Source of the DNA: Chitinophagaceae bacterium
GTDB lineage: Bacteria > Bacteroidota > Bacteroidia > Chitinophagales > Chitinophagaceae
Length of the DNA: 49,093 nucleotides
Assembly (NCBI GenBank): GCA_947381435.1
Contig: CANCVE010000019.1
Coordinates: 1 to 49,093, forward strand
Direction: 5' to 3'
This document shows positions 32,990 to 42,622 of this stretch, one piece after another. Both the position numbers and the translations under genes were made by a program. The notes beneath the pieces are model-generated. The model was given only the letters and a program-made list of their open reading frames with translations, was not told the DNA's origin and did not search any database. Numbering within the stretch: position 1 is the first letter of the stretch; each line of letters starts with the position of its first letter.

Positions 32990-33958
32990 ATGAATCTGTT
33001 TAATAAATATTATAATCCTTCCAACTCCACATCAGGGGGCGGGAAGTCGGTTTCTGTTCTTTCACCTGCTACTGTTGCAAATGTGGTTTGTGGGTTCGAC
33101 ATTTTAGGTTTCGCCTTGAATAATCCTAATGATGAGGTAACTATTTCTTTGAGTGATGAAGTAGGCGTTCAAATTATTAATCAAGATGATTTCGACTTGC
33201 CAACTGATCCTGAAAAGAATGTTTCTGGGGCGGCTTTATTGGCGATGTTGGAAGAATGTCCCGATGTGAAGGGCTTTACTTTAATCAGCAAAAAACATAT
33301 CAAACCAGGTAGTGGCATTGGTAGTAGTGCGGCAAGTGCTGCCGGACCAGTAGTTGCGGCTAATTATTTATTGGGCAACCGTTTTAGCAAGGAAGACTTG
33401 GTACGCTTTGCAATGTTTGGTGAAAAAGTGGCAAGTGGCGTTAAACATGCCGACAACATTGCCCCTGCCATTTATGGTGGTGTTACCCTGATTCGTTCCA
33501 TTTTTCCTTTGGATATCATTGCAATTGATGCACCAGAATTATATGTTACGGTTGTTCATCCGCAGATAGAAGTTCGTACGGCTGATGCGAGAAAGATTTT
33601 GAAACAAAATATTTTATTGAAAGATGCCATCAAGCAATGGGGAAATATTGCAGGTTTGGTTGCAGGATTGATCAAGCACGATTATGAATTGATTGGTCGC
33701 AGTTTGGAGGATGTAATCATAGAACCTGTGCGTAGCATTTTGATTCCTGGATTCAATGAAGTAAAGTCTAGATGCAAAGATGCCGGTGCATTGGGTGGCG
33801 GCATCAGTGGAAGCGGTCCTTCAATTTTTATGTTGAGCAAGGATGAAGCAACTGCAAAGGCAGTAGAAAAAGAGATGAGTAGCATCTACGAAAGAATAGG
33901 CTTGGATTACCAAACACATCTGACTACTATTAATCAGGAAGGAGTGAAGTTGGTGTAG
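32990..33958 (+). CDS. thrB: Homoserine kinase
   Basis: 322 aa of the GHMP kinase family. LSPATVANVVCGFDILGFAL is the family start, preceded by an unusual ~20-residue N-terminal extension; GSGIGSSAASAAG is the ATP loop; GGISGSGPSIFML is the third GHMP motif. It phosphorylates homoserine. It is 27 bases after thrA. The start could lie further in, since the extension is not conserved in the family as I know it. Confidence 0.94.
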   Translation: MNLFNKYYNPSNSTSGGGKSVSVLSPATVANVVCGFDILGFALNNPNDEVTISLSDEVGVQIINQDDFDLPTDPEKNVSGAALLAMLEECPDVKGFTLISKKHIKPGSGIGSSAASAAGPVVAANYLLGNRFSKEDLVRFAMFGEKVASGVKHADNIAPAIYGGVTLIRSIFPLDIIAIDAPELYVTVVHPQIEVRTADARKILKQNILLKDAIKQWGNIAGLVAGLIKHDYELIGRSLEDVIIEPVRSILIPGFNEVKSRCKDAGALGGGISGSGPSIFMLSKDEATAKAVEKEMSSIYERIGLDYQTHLTTINQEGVKLV

Positions 33959-33964
33959 ATTTGT

Positions 33965-33991
33965 ATTTCTCCAACCATTGGTTGGAGAAAT
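33965..33991 (+). terminator. Perfect hairpin after thrB
   Basis: ATTTCTCCAACC and GGTTGGAGAAAT form a 12-bp stem with loop ATT. There is no T-run, so it may stabilise or process the thrAB message and need not stop transcription. It marks the left edge of the inserted TA module. Confidence 0.6.
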
Positions 33992-34030
33992 AACCGCATA
34001 TTAATCCCCACCTGAATAATTCTAAAAGTT

Positions 34031-34489
34031 ATGAAATTTTAAGTTGACACATCTGTCTGGGGAGGATATTATGATAAAGAGTTTTCAAAATGGACAATCC
34101 CATTTATCGAACAAGCAAGAGAAGGAAGATTTACAATCATAATTTCAGATGTAACAATTGGGGAATTACAGTTTGCACCTTTAAAGGTTAGAGATTTACT
34201 TGATACAATTCCAATTGAGTTCATTGAATTAGTCAATATCAATCAAGAGCAATTGGAACTTGCTGAAAAGTATGTTTAAGAGGGAGCTTTGACTCCTAAA
34301 TTTCTTTCTGATACACAGCATATAGCTATTTCTTCAGTTTTGAATGTTGATAGTTTGGTAAGTTGGAACTTTAAACACATGGTTAACTTTTTCAGAATAA
34401 AGCAGTATAACACAATCAATCGTAAATTTGGTCATTCAACTATTGATATCAGAACACCTAAAGAAGTAACTTATGCAGATACAGAATAA
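34031..34489 (+). pseudogene. PIN-domain toxin gene with two in-frame TAA stops
   Basis: One continuous frame of 153 codons reads M-K-F-stop-VDTSVWGGYYDKEFSKW, then IISDVTIGELQFAPL, ELAEKYV-stop-EGALTPKF, SDTQHIAISSVLNVDSLVSW. The order is that of PIN toxins (first Asp in VDTSVW, Glu in GELQ, then DTQHIA and LVSWN). The two TAA codons (at 34040 and 34265) each differ by one base from a sense codon (Tyr TAT and Lys AAA are the likely originals). It lies between thrB and thrC, same strand, and overlaps the antitoxin gene. Confidence 0.85.
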
Positions 34490-34643
34490 TAAAATAGATA
34501 AAAATTTTCATGCGGTTGAATATATGAGTGAGGTAAGGGAGAAACTATCTGAACAATATTTGACTGATAAAGAAAAATATTTGGAATTTGTGCATAAGGC
34601 AATGGAAGAGTTTAAAAGTAAACAGATAAAACAAAAGAACTAA
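34473..34643 (+). CDS. Small antitoxin-like protein of the PIN module
   Basis: 56 aa, MQIQNNKIDKNFHAVEYMSE start, then charged helices (VREKLSEQYLTDKEKYLEF, KAMEEFKSK) and a basic end. It overlaps the toxin frame by 17 bases in a different frame. The HAVEYMxxVREKL pattern resembles the small partners of PIN toxins in this phylum. Toxin-first order. The antitoxin frame is intact, unlike the toxin. Confidence 0.75.
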   Translation: MQIQNNKIDKNFHAVEYMSEVREKLSEQYLTDKEKYLEFVHKAMEEFKSKQIKQKN

Positions 34644-34662
34644 AAGTTCTACAACTGATTTT

Positions 34663-35964
34663 ATGAATTATTATAGTCTCAACAATCAATCCCCTAAAGT
34701 AACTTTTGGAGAAGCTGCTCTAAGAGGGCAAGCACCTGATAAGGGGTTATATTTTCCTGAGAAAGTACCTACGCTTCCAAAGGGTTTTATAAAGAACATT
34801 AAAAACCTAAGTAAGGAAGAGATTGGATTTACAGTAATGAAACCTTATGTGGGTGATAGTTTGCCAACCGACGTGTTGCAGCAGATTATCAATGAAACCA
34901 TCAATTTCGAGTTTCCGCTGATTCCTATTACAACTAACATTTCTTCTTTAGAGCTTTTCCATGGGCCAACACTTGCCTTTAAGGATGTGGGTGCGAGGTT
35001 TATGAGCCGTTGTTTGGGTTATTTCAATCGCAATGCCTATCATCATACTACTGTTTTAGTGGCTACTTCTGGCGATACCGGTGGTGCTGTTGCCAATGGT
35101 TTTTTGGGTGTAGATGGTATCGATGTGGTTATTTTATATCCTTCGGGAAAGGTTAGTAAGATTCAGGAATTGCAACTGACCACCTTGGGCAAAAATATAA
35201 AAGCCATTGAGATAAACGGGACATTCGATGATTGTCAGGCGATGGTGAAACAGGTGTTTGCTGACAAGGATTTAAACAATAAACTATCCCTTACTTCTGC
35301 AAATTCAATCAATGTGGCGCGTTGGTTGCCTCAGCAGTTGTATTACTTTTTGGCTTATCAGCAATGGCAACATGACGAGCCGCCAGTTATTTGCGTTCCG
35401 AGCGGAAATTTTGGCAATATCTGTGCTGGAGTTATTGCAAATATCTCTGGTTTGCCTGTAAAACATTTCCTTGCTGCCTGCAATGCAAATGATGTGGTGC
35501 CTGAATACATGCAAACTGCTAAATATCTTCCAAAGCCAGCAATAGCAACAGTTTCGAATGCGATGGATGTAGGAAATCCTAGCAATTTTATACGAATTAT
35601 TGAGTTGTTCCATCAGCAGTTTGACTCTCTAAAATCAATGTTTAGCAGTGTTAGTATTTCTGACGAAATAACAGTTGATACTATAAAAAGAGTTTATAAG
35701 GAGCATAATTATACCCTCGATCCGCATGGAGCAGTGGCTTTTTATGCTTTGGAACAGTACTTGAAGGGAGATGGCAAGTCTCTTGAAAAAGGAATCATAT
35801 TGGAAACTGCACATCCAGTAAAATTCCCTGATACGGTGGAAGAAGCAATAGGAACTGAGGTTGCCATTCCGGAAGAAGTGAAGTACTTATTGGATCAACA
35901 AAAGCAAAGCATCTTGATGGAGCCAAGCTTTGAAGCCTTGAAAGAATGGTTGATGAATAGGTAA
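34663..35964 (+). CDS. thrC: Threonine synthase
   Basis: 433 aa. The PLP-binding lysine is in LAFKDVGARF (about 105-114); SGDTGGAVANGF and NSINVARWLPQ, with VPSGNFGNICAG, are the family's PLP and phosphate-binding loops. It converts O-phosphohomoserine to threonine, the last step of the pathway. Begins about 20 bases after the antitoxin stop, so it presumably depends on read-through from thrAB across the decayed TA module. Confidence 0.96.
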   Translation: MNYYSLNNQSPKVTFGEAALRGQAPDKGLYFPEKVPTLPKGFIKNIKNLSKEEIGFTVMKPYVGDSLPTDVLQQIINETINFEFPLIPITTNISSLELFHGPTLAFKDVGARFMSRCLGYFNRNAYHHTTVLVATSGDTGGAVANGFLGVDGIDVVILYPSGKVSKIQELQLTTLGKNIKAIEINGTFDDCQAMVKQVFADKDLNNKLSLTSANSINVARWLPQQLYYFLAYQQWQHDEPPVICVPSGNFGNICAGVIANISGLPVKHFLAACNANDVVPEYMQTAKYLPKPAIATVSNAMDVGNPSNFIRIIELFHQQFDSLKSMFSSVSISDEITVDTIKRVYKEHNYTLDPHGAVAFYALEQYLKGDGKSLEKGIILETAHPVKFPDTVEEAIGTEVAIPEEVKYLLDQQKQSILMEPSFEALKEWLMNR

Positions 35965-36006
35965 GAGTTTGTAGGTAATAAGTATTAAGTTATACGTTAA
36001 AAAGAG

Positions 36007-36040
36007 AGACTATCATGCTAATATGCAGATAGTCTTTTTT
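36007..36040 (+). terminator. Terminator of the thr operon
   Basis: AGACTATC (36007-36014) pairs with GATAGTCT (36028-36035), with inner GC pairing and a following T5 run. Confidence 0.9.
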
Positions 36041-36139
36041 ATTGTTAAAAGTTGAATTTATAACATAAGTCATAAAATCGAACTAGATAAGGGCGAACTT
36101 CATTTTGAAAAATAATAAATACCCGTTTAGGGAAAGAAT

Positions 36140-38737
36140 ATGAATTTGAATAATTATACCATCAAAGCGCAGGAAACCATTGGTGCCGCTCAACAGTTGG
36201 CATTTAATAATGGTAATCCTAACATAGAAACGAATCATTTATTGAAAGCATTATTGAAGGATGAGGACAGTTCTATCGACTATCTTTTAAAGAAAAATTC
36301 AGTCAATACTATTCTTATCCAATCTAAATTAGAAGAAAGCCTCAAGCGATTGCCAAAGGCAAATGGCGTTGAACCTGCCACCACAATGGGTAGGGATTTG
36401 AATAACGTATTCTTAAAAGCCACAGCTTCTATCGGTAAGTTTAAGGATGAATTTGTAAGTGTAGAACATCTTTTGCTTGGGTTATTGCAAGTGAATGATG
36501 ATACTGGGAAATTGCTAAAAGATGCTGGACTAACTGAAAAAGGATTGATTGCTGCCATTACGGATTTGAGAAAGGGTAGTACGGTTAATTCTCAAACAAG
36601 TTCTAATCAATACAATGCCTTGCAGAAATATGCAAAGAATTTGAATGACTTGGCACGCCAAGGCAAGCTTGATCCTGTAATTGGGCGTGATGAAGAGATA
36701 AGACGCACGCTGCATATATTGACTAGAAGAAGTAAAAATAATCCCATCTTGGTTGGTGAACCTGGCGTTGGTAAAACAGCCATTGCAGAAGGATTGGCCA
36801 TGCGAATTGTGAATGGCGATGTGCCTGAAAACTTGAAGAGTAAAGTAATCTTCGCACTTGATATGGGCTTGCTCATTGCAGGTGCTAAGTACAAGGGAGA
36901 GTTTGAAGAAAGGTTAAAAGCTGTTGTAAAAGAAGTGGGTGAAAGTGATGGAGACATTATTTTATTCATCGATGAGATACATACGCTGATTGGTGCTGGT
37001 GGTGGAGAAGGCGCAATGGATGCTGCCAATATCTTGAAACCTGCTTTGGCAAGAGGTGAATTGAGGGCTGTTGGTGCAACTACTTTGAATGAATACCAGA
37101 AATACTTTGAAAAAGATAAGGCATTAGAACGTCGTTTTCAACGGGTTTTGGTAGATGAACCATCTGTAGAAGATGCGGTTAGTATTCTTCGTGGGATAAA
37201 GGATAAATATGAAAGTCACCACCATATACAGATAAAAGATGAAGCTATTATTGCAGCAGTTGAATTATCGCATCGCTATATTACTGATCGCTTCTTGCCA
37301 GATAAGGCAATAGATTTAATAGATGAAAGTGCCGCCAAGCTTCGGTTGGAAATGAACAGTATGCCCGAGGAATTGGACAAGCTTGAAAGAAGTATCAGAC
37401 AATTGGAGATTGAAAGGGAAGCCATTAAAAGGGAGAATGATGCAGATAAATTGAAAGAATTATCGCTTCAAATATCTTTATTAAGTGTAGAAAGAGATAC
37501 GTTGAAAGCAAAGTGGAAACAAGAAAGGGAGATAGTTGATAAGATTCAAAATGCTAAAGCCGAAATTGATGAGTTGAAGATTGAAGCGGAACGTGCCGAA
37601 CGTGATGGCGACTTTGGAAAGGTGGCTGAGATACGTTATGGCAAGATTAAAGCACAGGAAAAACTAATTGAAGATACCACAGCCGATTTGGATAAGATGA
37701 GCGAAAAACGTTTGCTTAAAGAAGAAGTTGATGCAGAAGATATTGCAGAAGCAGTGGCTAAGGCAACGGGTATTCCTTTGAGTAAGATGTTGCAAAGTGA
37801 ACGTGAAAAGCTATTGAACCTAGAAGATGAATTGCACAAAAAAGTAGTTGGACAGGAAGAAGCCATTACCGCTGTTGCCGATGCCATCCGTAGAAGTAGG
37901 GCAGGATTGCAAGACCCTAAAAAGCCTATCGGTTCCTTTATTTTCTTAGGAACAACTGGTGTTGGTAAAACAGAATTGGCTAAAGCGCTTGCCGATTATT
38001 TGTTTGATGATGAGAACATGATGACTCGTATTGATATGAGCGAGTATCAGGAAAAGCATACGGTAAGTCGTTTGGTGGGTGCGCCTCCGGGATATGTGGG
38101 TTATGATGAAGGCGGACAATTAACCGAAGCCGTTCGTAGAAAACCTTATAGTGTTGTGCTATTGGATGAGATAGAAAAAGCGCATCCTGATGTATATAAT
38201 GTATTGCTTCAAGTGTTAGATGATGGTCGGTTAACGGATAATAAAGGTCGTGTGGTGAACTTTAAGAACACCATTATTATCATGACCAGCAATATGGGTA
38301 GCACAGTAATTCAGGATGCTTTTGAAAATGTAACTGAAGAGAACAGAGAAGAGGTTGTGGAAAGGACGAAGGTGGAAGTAATAAATCTATTGAAACAGAC
38401 TATCCGCCCCGAGTTCTTGAATAGGATTGATGAAGTAATCATGTTTCAACCTTTGATGAAGAAGGAAATAAAGGGAATCATCAAGATTCAGTTGGAAGGA
38501 TTGAAAACATTAGTTGCAAAGAATGGTATAACCTTAGCGTTTACTGATTATCTATTGGAATATCTTGCAGAGAATGGCTACGATCCTCAGTTTGGGGCTA
38601 GACCTTTGAAGAGATTGATTCAAAAGGAAATAATCAATCAATTAAGTAAAAAAATATTGGGTGGTAGCATTGACAAATCCAAACCAGTTTTGGTTGATGT
38701 TTTTGATAATGTGGTGGTGTTTAGGAACGAAGAGTAA
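36140..38737 (+). CDS. clpB: ATP-dependent disaggregase ClpB
   Basis: 865 aa. The N-domain (about 1-145) is followed by AAA+ module 1 (VGEPGVGKTAIAEG Walker A, ILFIDEIHTLIGAGG Walker B), the coiled-coil M-domain (about 400-525), and AAA+ module 2 (LGTTGVGKTELAKAL, VVLLDEIEKAHPDVYN). Near the end are FGARPLKRLIQ sensor residues. ClpB extracts and refolds aggregated proteins together with DnaK. It stands alone with its own terminator. Confidence 0.97.
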   Translation: MNLNNYTIKAQETIGAAQQLAFNNGNPNIETNHLLKALLKDEDSSIDYLLKKNSVNTILIQSKLEESLKRLPKANGVEPATTMGRDLNNVFLKATASIGKFKDEFVSVEHLLLGLLQVNDDTGKLLKDAGLTEKGLIAAITDLRKGSTVNSQTSSNQYNALQKYAKNLNDLARQGKLDPVIGRDEEIRRTLHILTRRSKNNPILVGEPGVGKTAIAEGLAMRIVNGDVPENLKSKVIFALDMGLLIAGAKYKGEFEERLKAVVKEVGESDGDIILFIDEIHTLIGAGGGEGAMDAANILKPALARGELRAVGATTLNEYQKYFEKDKALERRFQRVLVDEPSVEDAVSILRGIKDKYESHHHIQIKDEAIIAAVELSHRYITDRFLPDKAIDLIDESAAKLRLEMNSMPEELDKLERSIRQLEIEREAIKRENDADKLKELSLQISLLSVERDTLKAKWKQEREIVDKIQNAKAEIDELKIEAERAERDGDFGKVAEIRYGKIKAQEKLIEDTTADLDKMSEKRLLKEEVDAEDIAEAVAKATGIPLSKMLQSEREKLLNLEDELHKKVVGQEEAITAVADAIRRSRAGLQDPKKPIGSFIFLGTTGVGKTELAKALADYLFDDENMMTRIDMSEYQEKHTVSRLVGAPPGYVGYDEGGQLTEAVRRKPYSVVLLDEIEKAHPDVYNVLLQVLDDGRLTDNKGRVVNFKNTIIIMTSNMGSTVIQDAFENVTEENREEVVERTKVEVINLLKQTIRPEFLNRIDEVIMFQPLMKKEIKGIIKIQLEGLKTLVAKNGITLAFTDYLLEYLAENGYDPQFGARPLKRLIQKEIINQLSKKILGGSIDKSKPVLVDVFDNVVVFRNEE

Positions 38738-38770
38738 TTAGTGTTAGTTACTTTAAAATTTAGAATTAAT

Positions 38771-38819
38771 GAGAGTTGTCAAATACGATGCAATTTTGCT
38801 TGGCAGCTCTCTTTATTTA
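38771..38819 (+). terminator. Terminator after clpB
   Basis: GAGAGTTGTCAA pairs with TTGGCAGCTCTC (G-T wobbles included) and is followed by TTTATTT. Confidence 0.7.
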
Positions 38820-39032
38820 TTCAACTTATATTAGCCTTTTTGTCAGAATGAAAACAGCAGCCACTCAATAATAATTCTATTATAGTACCTCTCCTCTTTC
38901 AAGACCTTAGAATCTTATAATTAATTCTATTAATTGTATAATGTTTCTGCATGCCCAATCAATCAACTTTGTATCCTTCTGTTTCAACGTTCATTTGATG
39001 ATGCTTTTGAACTAAATAACGGAAGTATTATT

Positions 39033-40661
39033 ATGAAACTTACATCGATAGAGGTCATTCCGGTTAAAATTATTATTAATGTTCTCATTTTATGTATTAC
39101 TTTATTTTTCATTAGCTGCAATTCGAAGAATCATAAAGCACCTTACAGGGATAATAGTATTGATGATAAAACATCTTTCAATAATAGGTTTTTGGATAGT
39201 GTTCATTTAGAAAATTTTATTGAAAGTCAGAATTCATTAAAGAAATTTAGAGATCAGTTTTTTCAATTCTATGAACAAAGAAACTTTGAATTTGCATGGT
39301 TTGATGCCAATGGAATGACTGAACAAGCACATAGTTTCTTTAATCTTCAGGAAAGTCTTATAAATAATCTCAATGATAGCTCACTTTATAATGAGGCATT
39401 GCAAAAACAGTATGAGTGGCTAGCCAATAATGAACATGCAAAAAAGGTAATCAATGATAGTATTTCGTTGATGGAAGAGATGCAGTTTACTGGACAATTT
39501 TTTCGTTATGCTTCAAAAGTTTATCGGGGTAGTAACATAAATGCGCAGGATTTGGGTTGGTTTATTCCTAGAAAAAGGTTAAATATTGCTAGACTTTTAG
39601 ACACATTGATAGATGGGGTGGAAAAGCCTCTGAACGAATATGAGCCGCTTAACAAACAATATAGGCTCTTAGAAAAATATCTTGTGAAGTATACACTACT
39701 AAAAAAGGAAGGTAATTGGCTTCCAATTCCGACTGGAAAACAGTTTAGGAAAGGAGATGAAAATGTGATTATTTCAAATATCAAGAATAGACTTTTTCTA
39801 TTAGGCGATTATAATAAACGTGATACTTCAATACTTTTTGACACGACTTTAGTGATAGTTTTAAAACAATATCAAAAAAGATTTGGGTTAGTAGAAAATG
39901 GTAAAATTACTCTCAAGACGATTGAAAAACTAAATATTACGTACGATGATATGATAAAAAGAATACTAATAAATATGGAAAGGGCAAGATGGATGCCCCC
40001 CTATACTGAAAAAGTAGATAGGGTAGTAGTAAATATTCCTGATTATAAGTTAAGTGTGTACGATGCTGGAAAATATAGCTTTAGCATGCCAGTTGTGGTA
40101 GGGACAGCGGCTCATAATACTGTAATTTTCAGTGGAAACATTCGGTATATAGTTTTTAGCCCATATTGGAATGTACCTAATAGTATTACCAAAAATGAAG
40201 TGATGCCTGCCATGAAGATAAACATGAATTATTTGAAGAAAAATAATATGGAGATTACAAAATTTAATGGGCTGATACCTGAGGTGAGGCAAAAGCCTGG
40301 CTTGAACAATGCGTTGGGAAGGGTTAAATTTTTGTTTCCTAATAAATACAATATATACCTCCATGATACACCATTTAAAGATGTGTTTTTAGATTCAAAG
40401 CGATCATTTAGTCATGGTTGTATCCGAATAGGAAATCCAACTAGGTTGGCAAGTTTTCTTTTGAGAAGGCAAACAGCTTATACTGCTGATTCCATACAAT
40501 CATTAATGAATCAGCCGACAGAGAAATGGGTTGATGCAAAGCCGCTTGTACTAGTTATAATAAAATACTTTACAGCTTGGGTAGATGAAAATGGTCTACT
40601 GAACTTTAGAGAAGATATTTATGGTCATGATAAAAAGATGGCAGCAAAATTATTTGATTAA
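39033..40661 (+). CDS. YkuD L,D-transpeptidase lipoprotein (YcbB type)
   Basis: 542 aa from the ATG at 39033 (MKLTSIEVIPVKIIIN), which gives a lipoprotein signal ending LFFISC; the frame extends to a TTG at 38934 but that lacks a signal. About 60-310 is a scaffold region, with a peptidoglycan-binding-like segment at about 245-300 (IVLKQYQKRFGLVENGKIT). The YkuD domain (about 330-490) has VVNIPDYKLSVYD, the histidine in LHDTPFK, and the catalytic SHGCIRIGN with Cys. It forms 3-3 crosslinks in peptidoglycan or attaches proteins to it. Confidence 0.88.
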   Translation: MKLTSIEVIPVKIIINVLILCITLFFISCNSKNHKAPYRDNSIDDKTSFNNRFLDSVHLENFIESQNSLKKFRDQFFQFYEQRNFEFAWFDANGMTEQAHSFFNLQESLINNLNDSSLYNEALQKQYEWLANNEHAKKVINDSISLMEEMQFTGQFFRYASKVYRGSNINAQDLGWFIPRKRLNIARLLDTLIDGVEKPLNEYEPLNKQYRLLEKYLVKYTLLKKEGNWLPIPTGKQFRKGDENVIISNIKNRLFLLGDYNKRDTSILFDTTLVIVLKQYQKRFGLVENGKITLKTIEKLNITYDDMIKRILINMERARWMPPYTEKVDRVVVNIPDYKLSVYDAGKYSFSMPVVVGTAAHNTVIFSGNIRYIVFSPYWNVPNSITKNEVMPAMKINMNYLKKNNMEITKFNGLIPEVRQKPGLNNALGRVKFLFPNKYNIYLHDTPFKDVFLDSKRSFSHGCIRIGNPTRLASFLLRRQTAYTADSIQSLMNQPTEKWVDAKPLVLVIIKYFTAWVDENGLLNFREDIYGHDKKMAAKLFD

Positions 40662-40759
40662 AATGGAAGAAGGTTTTCATTAAATAATGATACAATAGAT
40701 TCAAATATTAATTTAGATTTATAACAGTAAATAAACTAGGTTGCAAGAAACTGATAAAA

Positions 40760-41311
40760 ATGAAGTTATTTATAAAATATATGGTGTGCATCCGTTGCAA
40801 GATGATTGTAAAACAGCAACTTGAGGTTCTTAATATAAAATATAATTACATTGATTTAGGAGAGGTAGATTTAGATGTAACAATGACTATAGCCGAACGA
40901 AATGCCTTTGGTACTGCGCTCTTAGGGTATGGACTAGAGCTAATGGAAGATAAAAAGGCAGTAATAGTGGACAAAATGAAAAAAGTTATCGTAGAAATGA
41001 TACACTATGACGAAGATTTACCTAAGCAAAGCCATTCGGTATATATAAGTAGTAAGTTGAATGCAAGTTACCAAAAGCTTGCATTGCTTTTTATGGAGAG
41101 CACAGGTATTACGGTTGAGAGATACATTATATCGCATAAAATTGAAAAAGTGAAGGAACTATTACTTTATGAAGATTTGACTCTTGTTCATATAGCGTTT
41201 AAGTTAAATTATTCAAGTGTACCACATTTGTGTACTCAATTTAAGAGGGAAACCGGCGTTACTCCGCTGTTTTTTAGAGGAATGAAAATGAAAAAACCTA
41301 AAAGATCTTAA
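40760..41311 (+). CDS. AraC-family transcriptional regulator
   Basis: 183 aa. The N-terminal part (MVCIRCKMIVKQQLEVLN) has a Cys pair and a ferredoxin-like fold as in HMA domains. The C-terminal AraC domain (about 95-183) shows the two helix-turn-helix units: YISSKLNASYQKLALLF and TLVHIAFKLNYSSVPHLCTQ, then FKRETGVTPLFFR. No large ligand-binding domain is present. It lies upstream of the stress gene run and may regulate it. Effector unknown. Confidence 0.85.
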   Translation: MKLFIKYMVCIRCKMIVKQQLEVLNIKYNYIDLGEVDLDVTMTIAERNAFGTALLGYGLELMEDKKAVIVDKMKKVIVEMIHYDEDLPKQSHSVYISSKLNASYQKLALLFMESTGITVERYIISHKIEKVKELLLYEDLTLVHIAFKLNYSSVPHLCTQFKRETGVTPLFFRGMKMKKPKRS

Positions 41312-41574
41312 AATCATGAAATCCTATAAATAATCTAACGAATTGTATAGTATTTAAAAACTCAAAGCACTTCACCTTTACATCAATAAAAAATAGTTGA
41401 TTCATAATAGATATATGGTTGACTAAAAAAGTATTACTTACCCTTTACGGGAAGAAATTCATCGACGTTTCTAATATTTCAACTTTTTTGTTATTCATAG
41501 TAATAGAAGAATTAAAGAAAAACCGTGAGAGTGTTTTGATTTAATGTGCAACCTATTAGCTTAAAATTGAAGTT

Positions 41575-42078
41575 ATGAAAAAAAGTTATTTACTATTTGT
41601 TTTGTGTTTAGTCTACAAAACTTCTTTCAGTTAAGGAACAATGCCAATTGGGCAAGCACAGTTAAATGTTGGGGTAGGTCTCTCAGATTATGGAATACCA
41701 GTATATCTAGGTTTTGATTATGGTGCATTACGAAATTTAAGTATTGGTGGCGAACTATCTATTCGTTCTTATGATGAGAGATGGGGACAGAATAATTATC
41801 GAAGAAGCATAACGGGATTAGCTGCAAATGCAAATTATCATTTTAACAGTGTTTTACTGCTACCCTCAAATGTAGATTTTTATGCTGGACTGAATTTAGG
41901 GTTTTATAATTGGTCATCTCCAGATGCAGGATATTACGGTAGCCATAGTTCGGGTCTAGGTTTAGGTCTACAAGTTGGCAGTAGATATTATTTCACACGA
42001 AAGTTCGGAATTAACTTAGAATTTGGGGGTGGAAATACAATCTCTGGTGGAAAAGTAGGGCTAACATTCAAGCTGTAA
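41575..42078 (+). pseudogene. Outer-membrane beta-barrel gene with a stop codon after the signal peptide
   Basis: The frame starts at 41575 with MKKSYLLFVLCLVYKTSFS, hits TAA at 41632-41634, and continues without interruption as GTMPIGQAQLNVGVGLSDYG through 42078. The stop stands where Gln (CAA) would give the normal SFSQ signal-peptidase site. The barrel has glycine-rich strands (GIPVYLGFDYGALRNLSIGG, GLGLGLQVGSRYYF, KFGINLEFGGG) ending TFKL. Either a decayed gene or one needing reassignment of a single base. The part from Met 41641 alone would lack a signal. Confidence 0.8.
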
Positions 42079-42199
42079 ATAGCACATAATCAATTTCTAG
42101 AAAACATTGAATCGTGTAAACTTTTTGAGCGATTATGTAATAAAACAAAAAAGTAACTCTAGAGCTTTGCATAATAATTAATAACATAAATAAACAATA

Positions 42200-42595
42200 A
42201 TGAACAGACTAACCGAGGACAACCTTACAGGTGTAAATCATGAAGGAAAAGAGCCTAATCGCCCATTGAAGTATCTAACAGCATCGTCTATAATTGGCGA
42301 CCACGTGCATAATCAAAATGAAGAGCATATCGGACTGATAAAAGACATTATGATTGATGTAATATCTGGAAAAATCAATTACTATATCATTGAATTTGGA
42401 GGGTTCTTAGGCATTGGCACCAAGTATCTTGCTATACCATTTGAACTCCTTTTGGTTGAGCCTGACAAGCATTTATTTGTTTTTAAAAAAACTAAAGAAG
42501 AAGTAGAAAATGCTCCAGGTTTTGATTTGGATCATTGGCCGGATACCAACATTCATTGGGATAGAGTATATGACTATTGGAGTTTTCCAGGATAA
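42200..42595 (+). CDS. PRC-barrel domain protein
   Basis: 131 aa. The PRC-barrel covers about 28-105: LTASSIIGDHVHNQNEEHIG, IKDIMIDVISGKINYYIIEF, KYLAIPFELLLVEPDKHLF. Such domains bind RNA or proteins in other bacteria and are common in stress operons. No membrane segments, so cytoplasmic. 28 bases before dps; expressed with it most likely. Partner unknown. Confidence 0.85.
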   Translation: MNRLTEDNLTGVNHEGKEPNRPLKYLTASSIIGDHVHNQNEEHIGLIKDIMIDVISGKINYYIIEFGGFLGIGTKYLAIPFELLLVEPDKHLFVFKKTKEEVENAPGFDLDHWPDTNIHWDRVYDYWSFPG

Positions 42596-42622
42596 CTAAT
42601 TAATCACGAATAAATTAATAAA

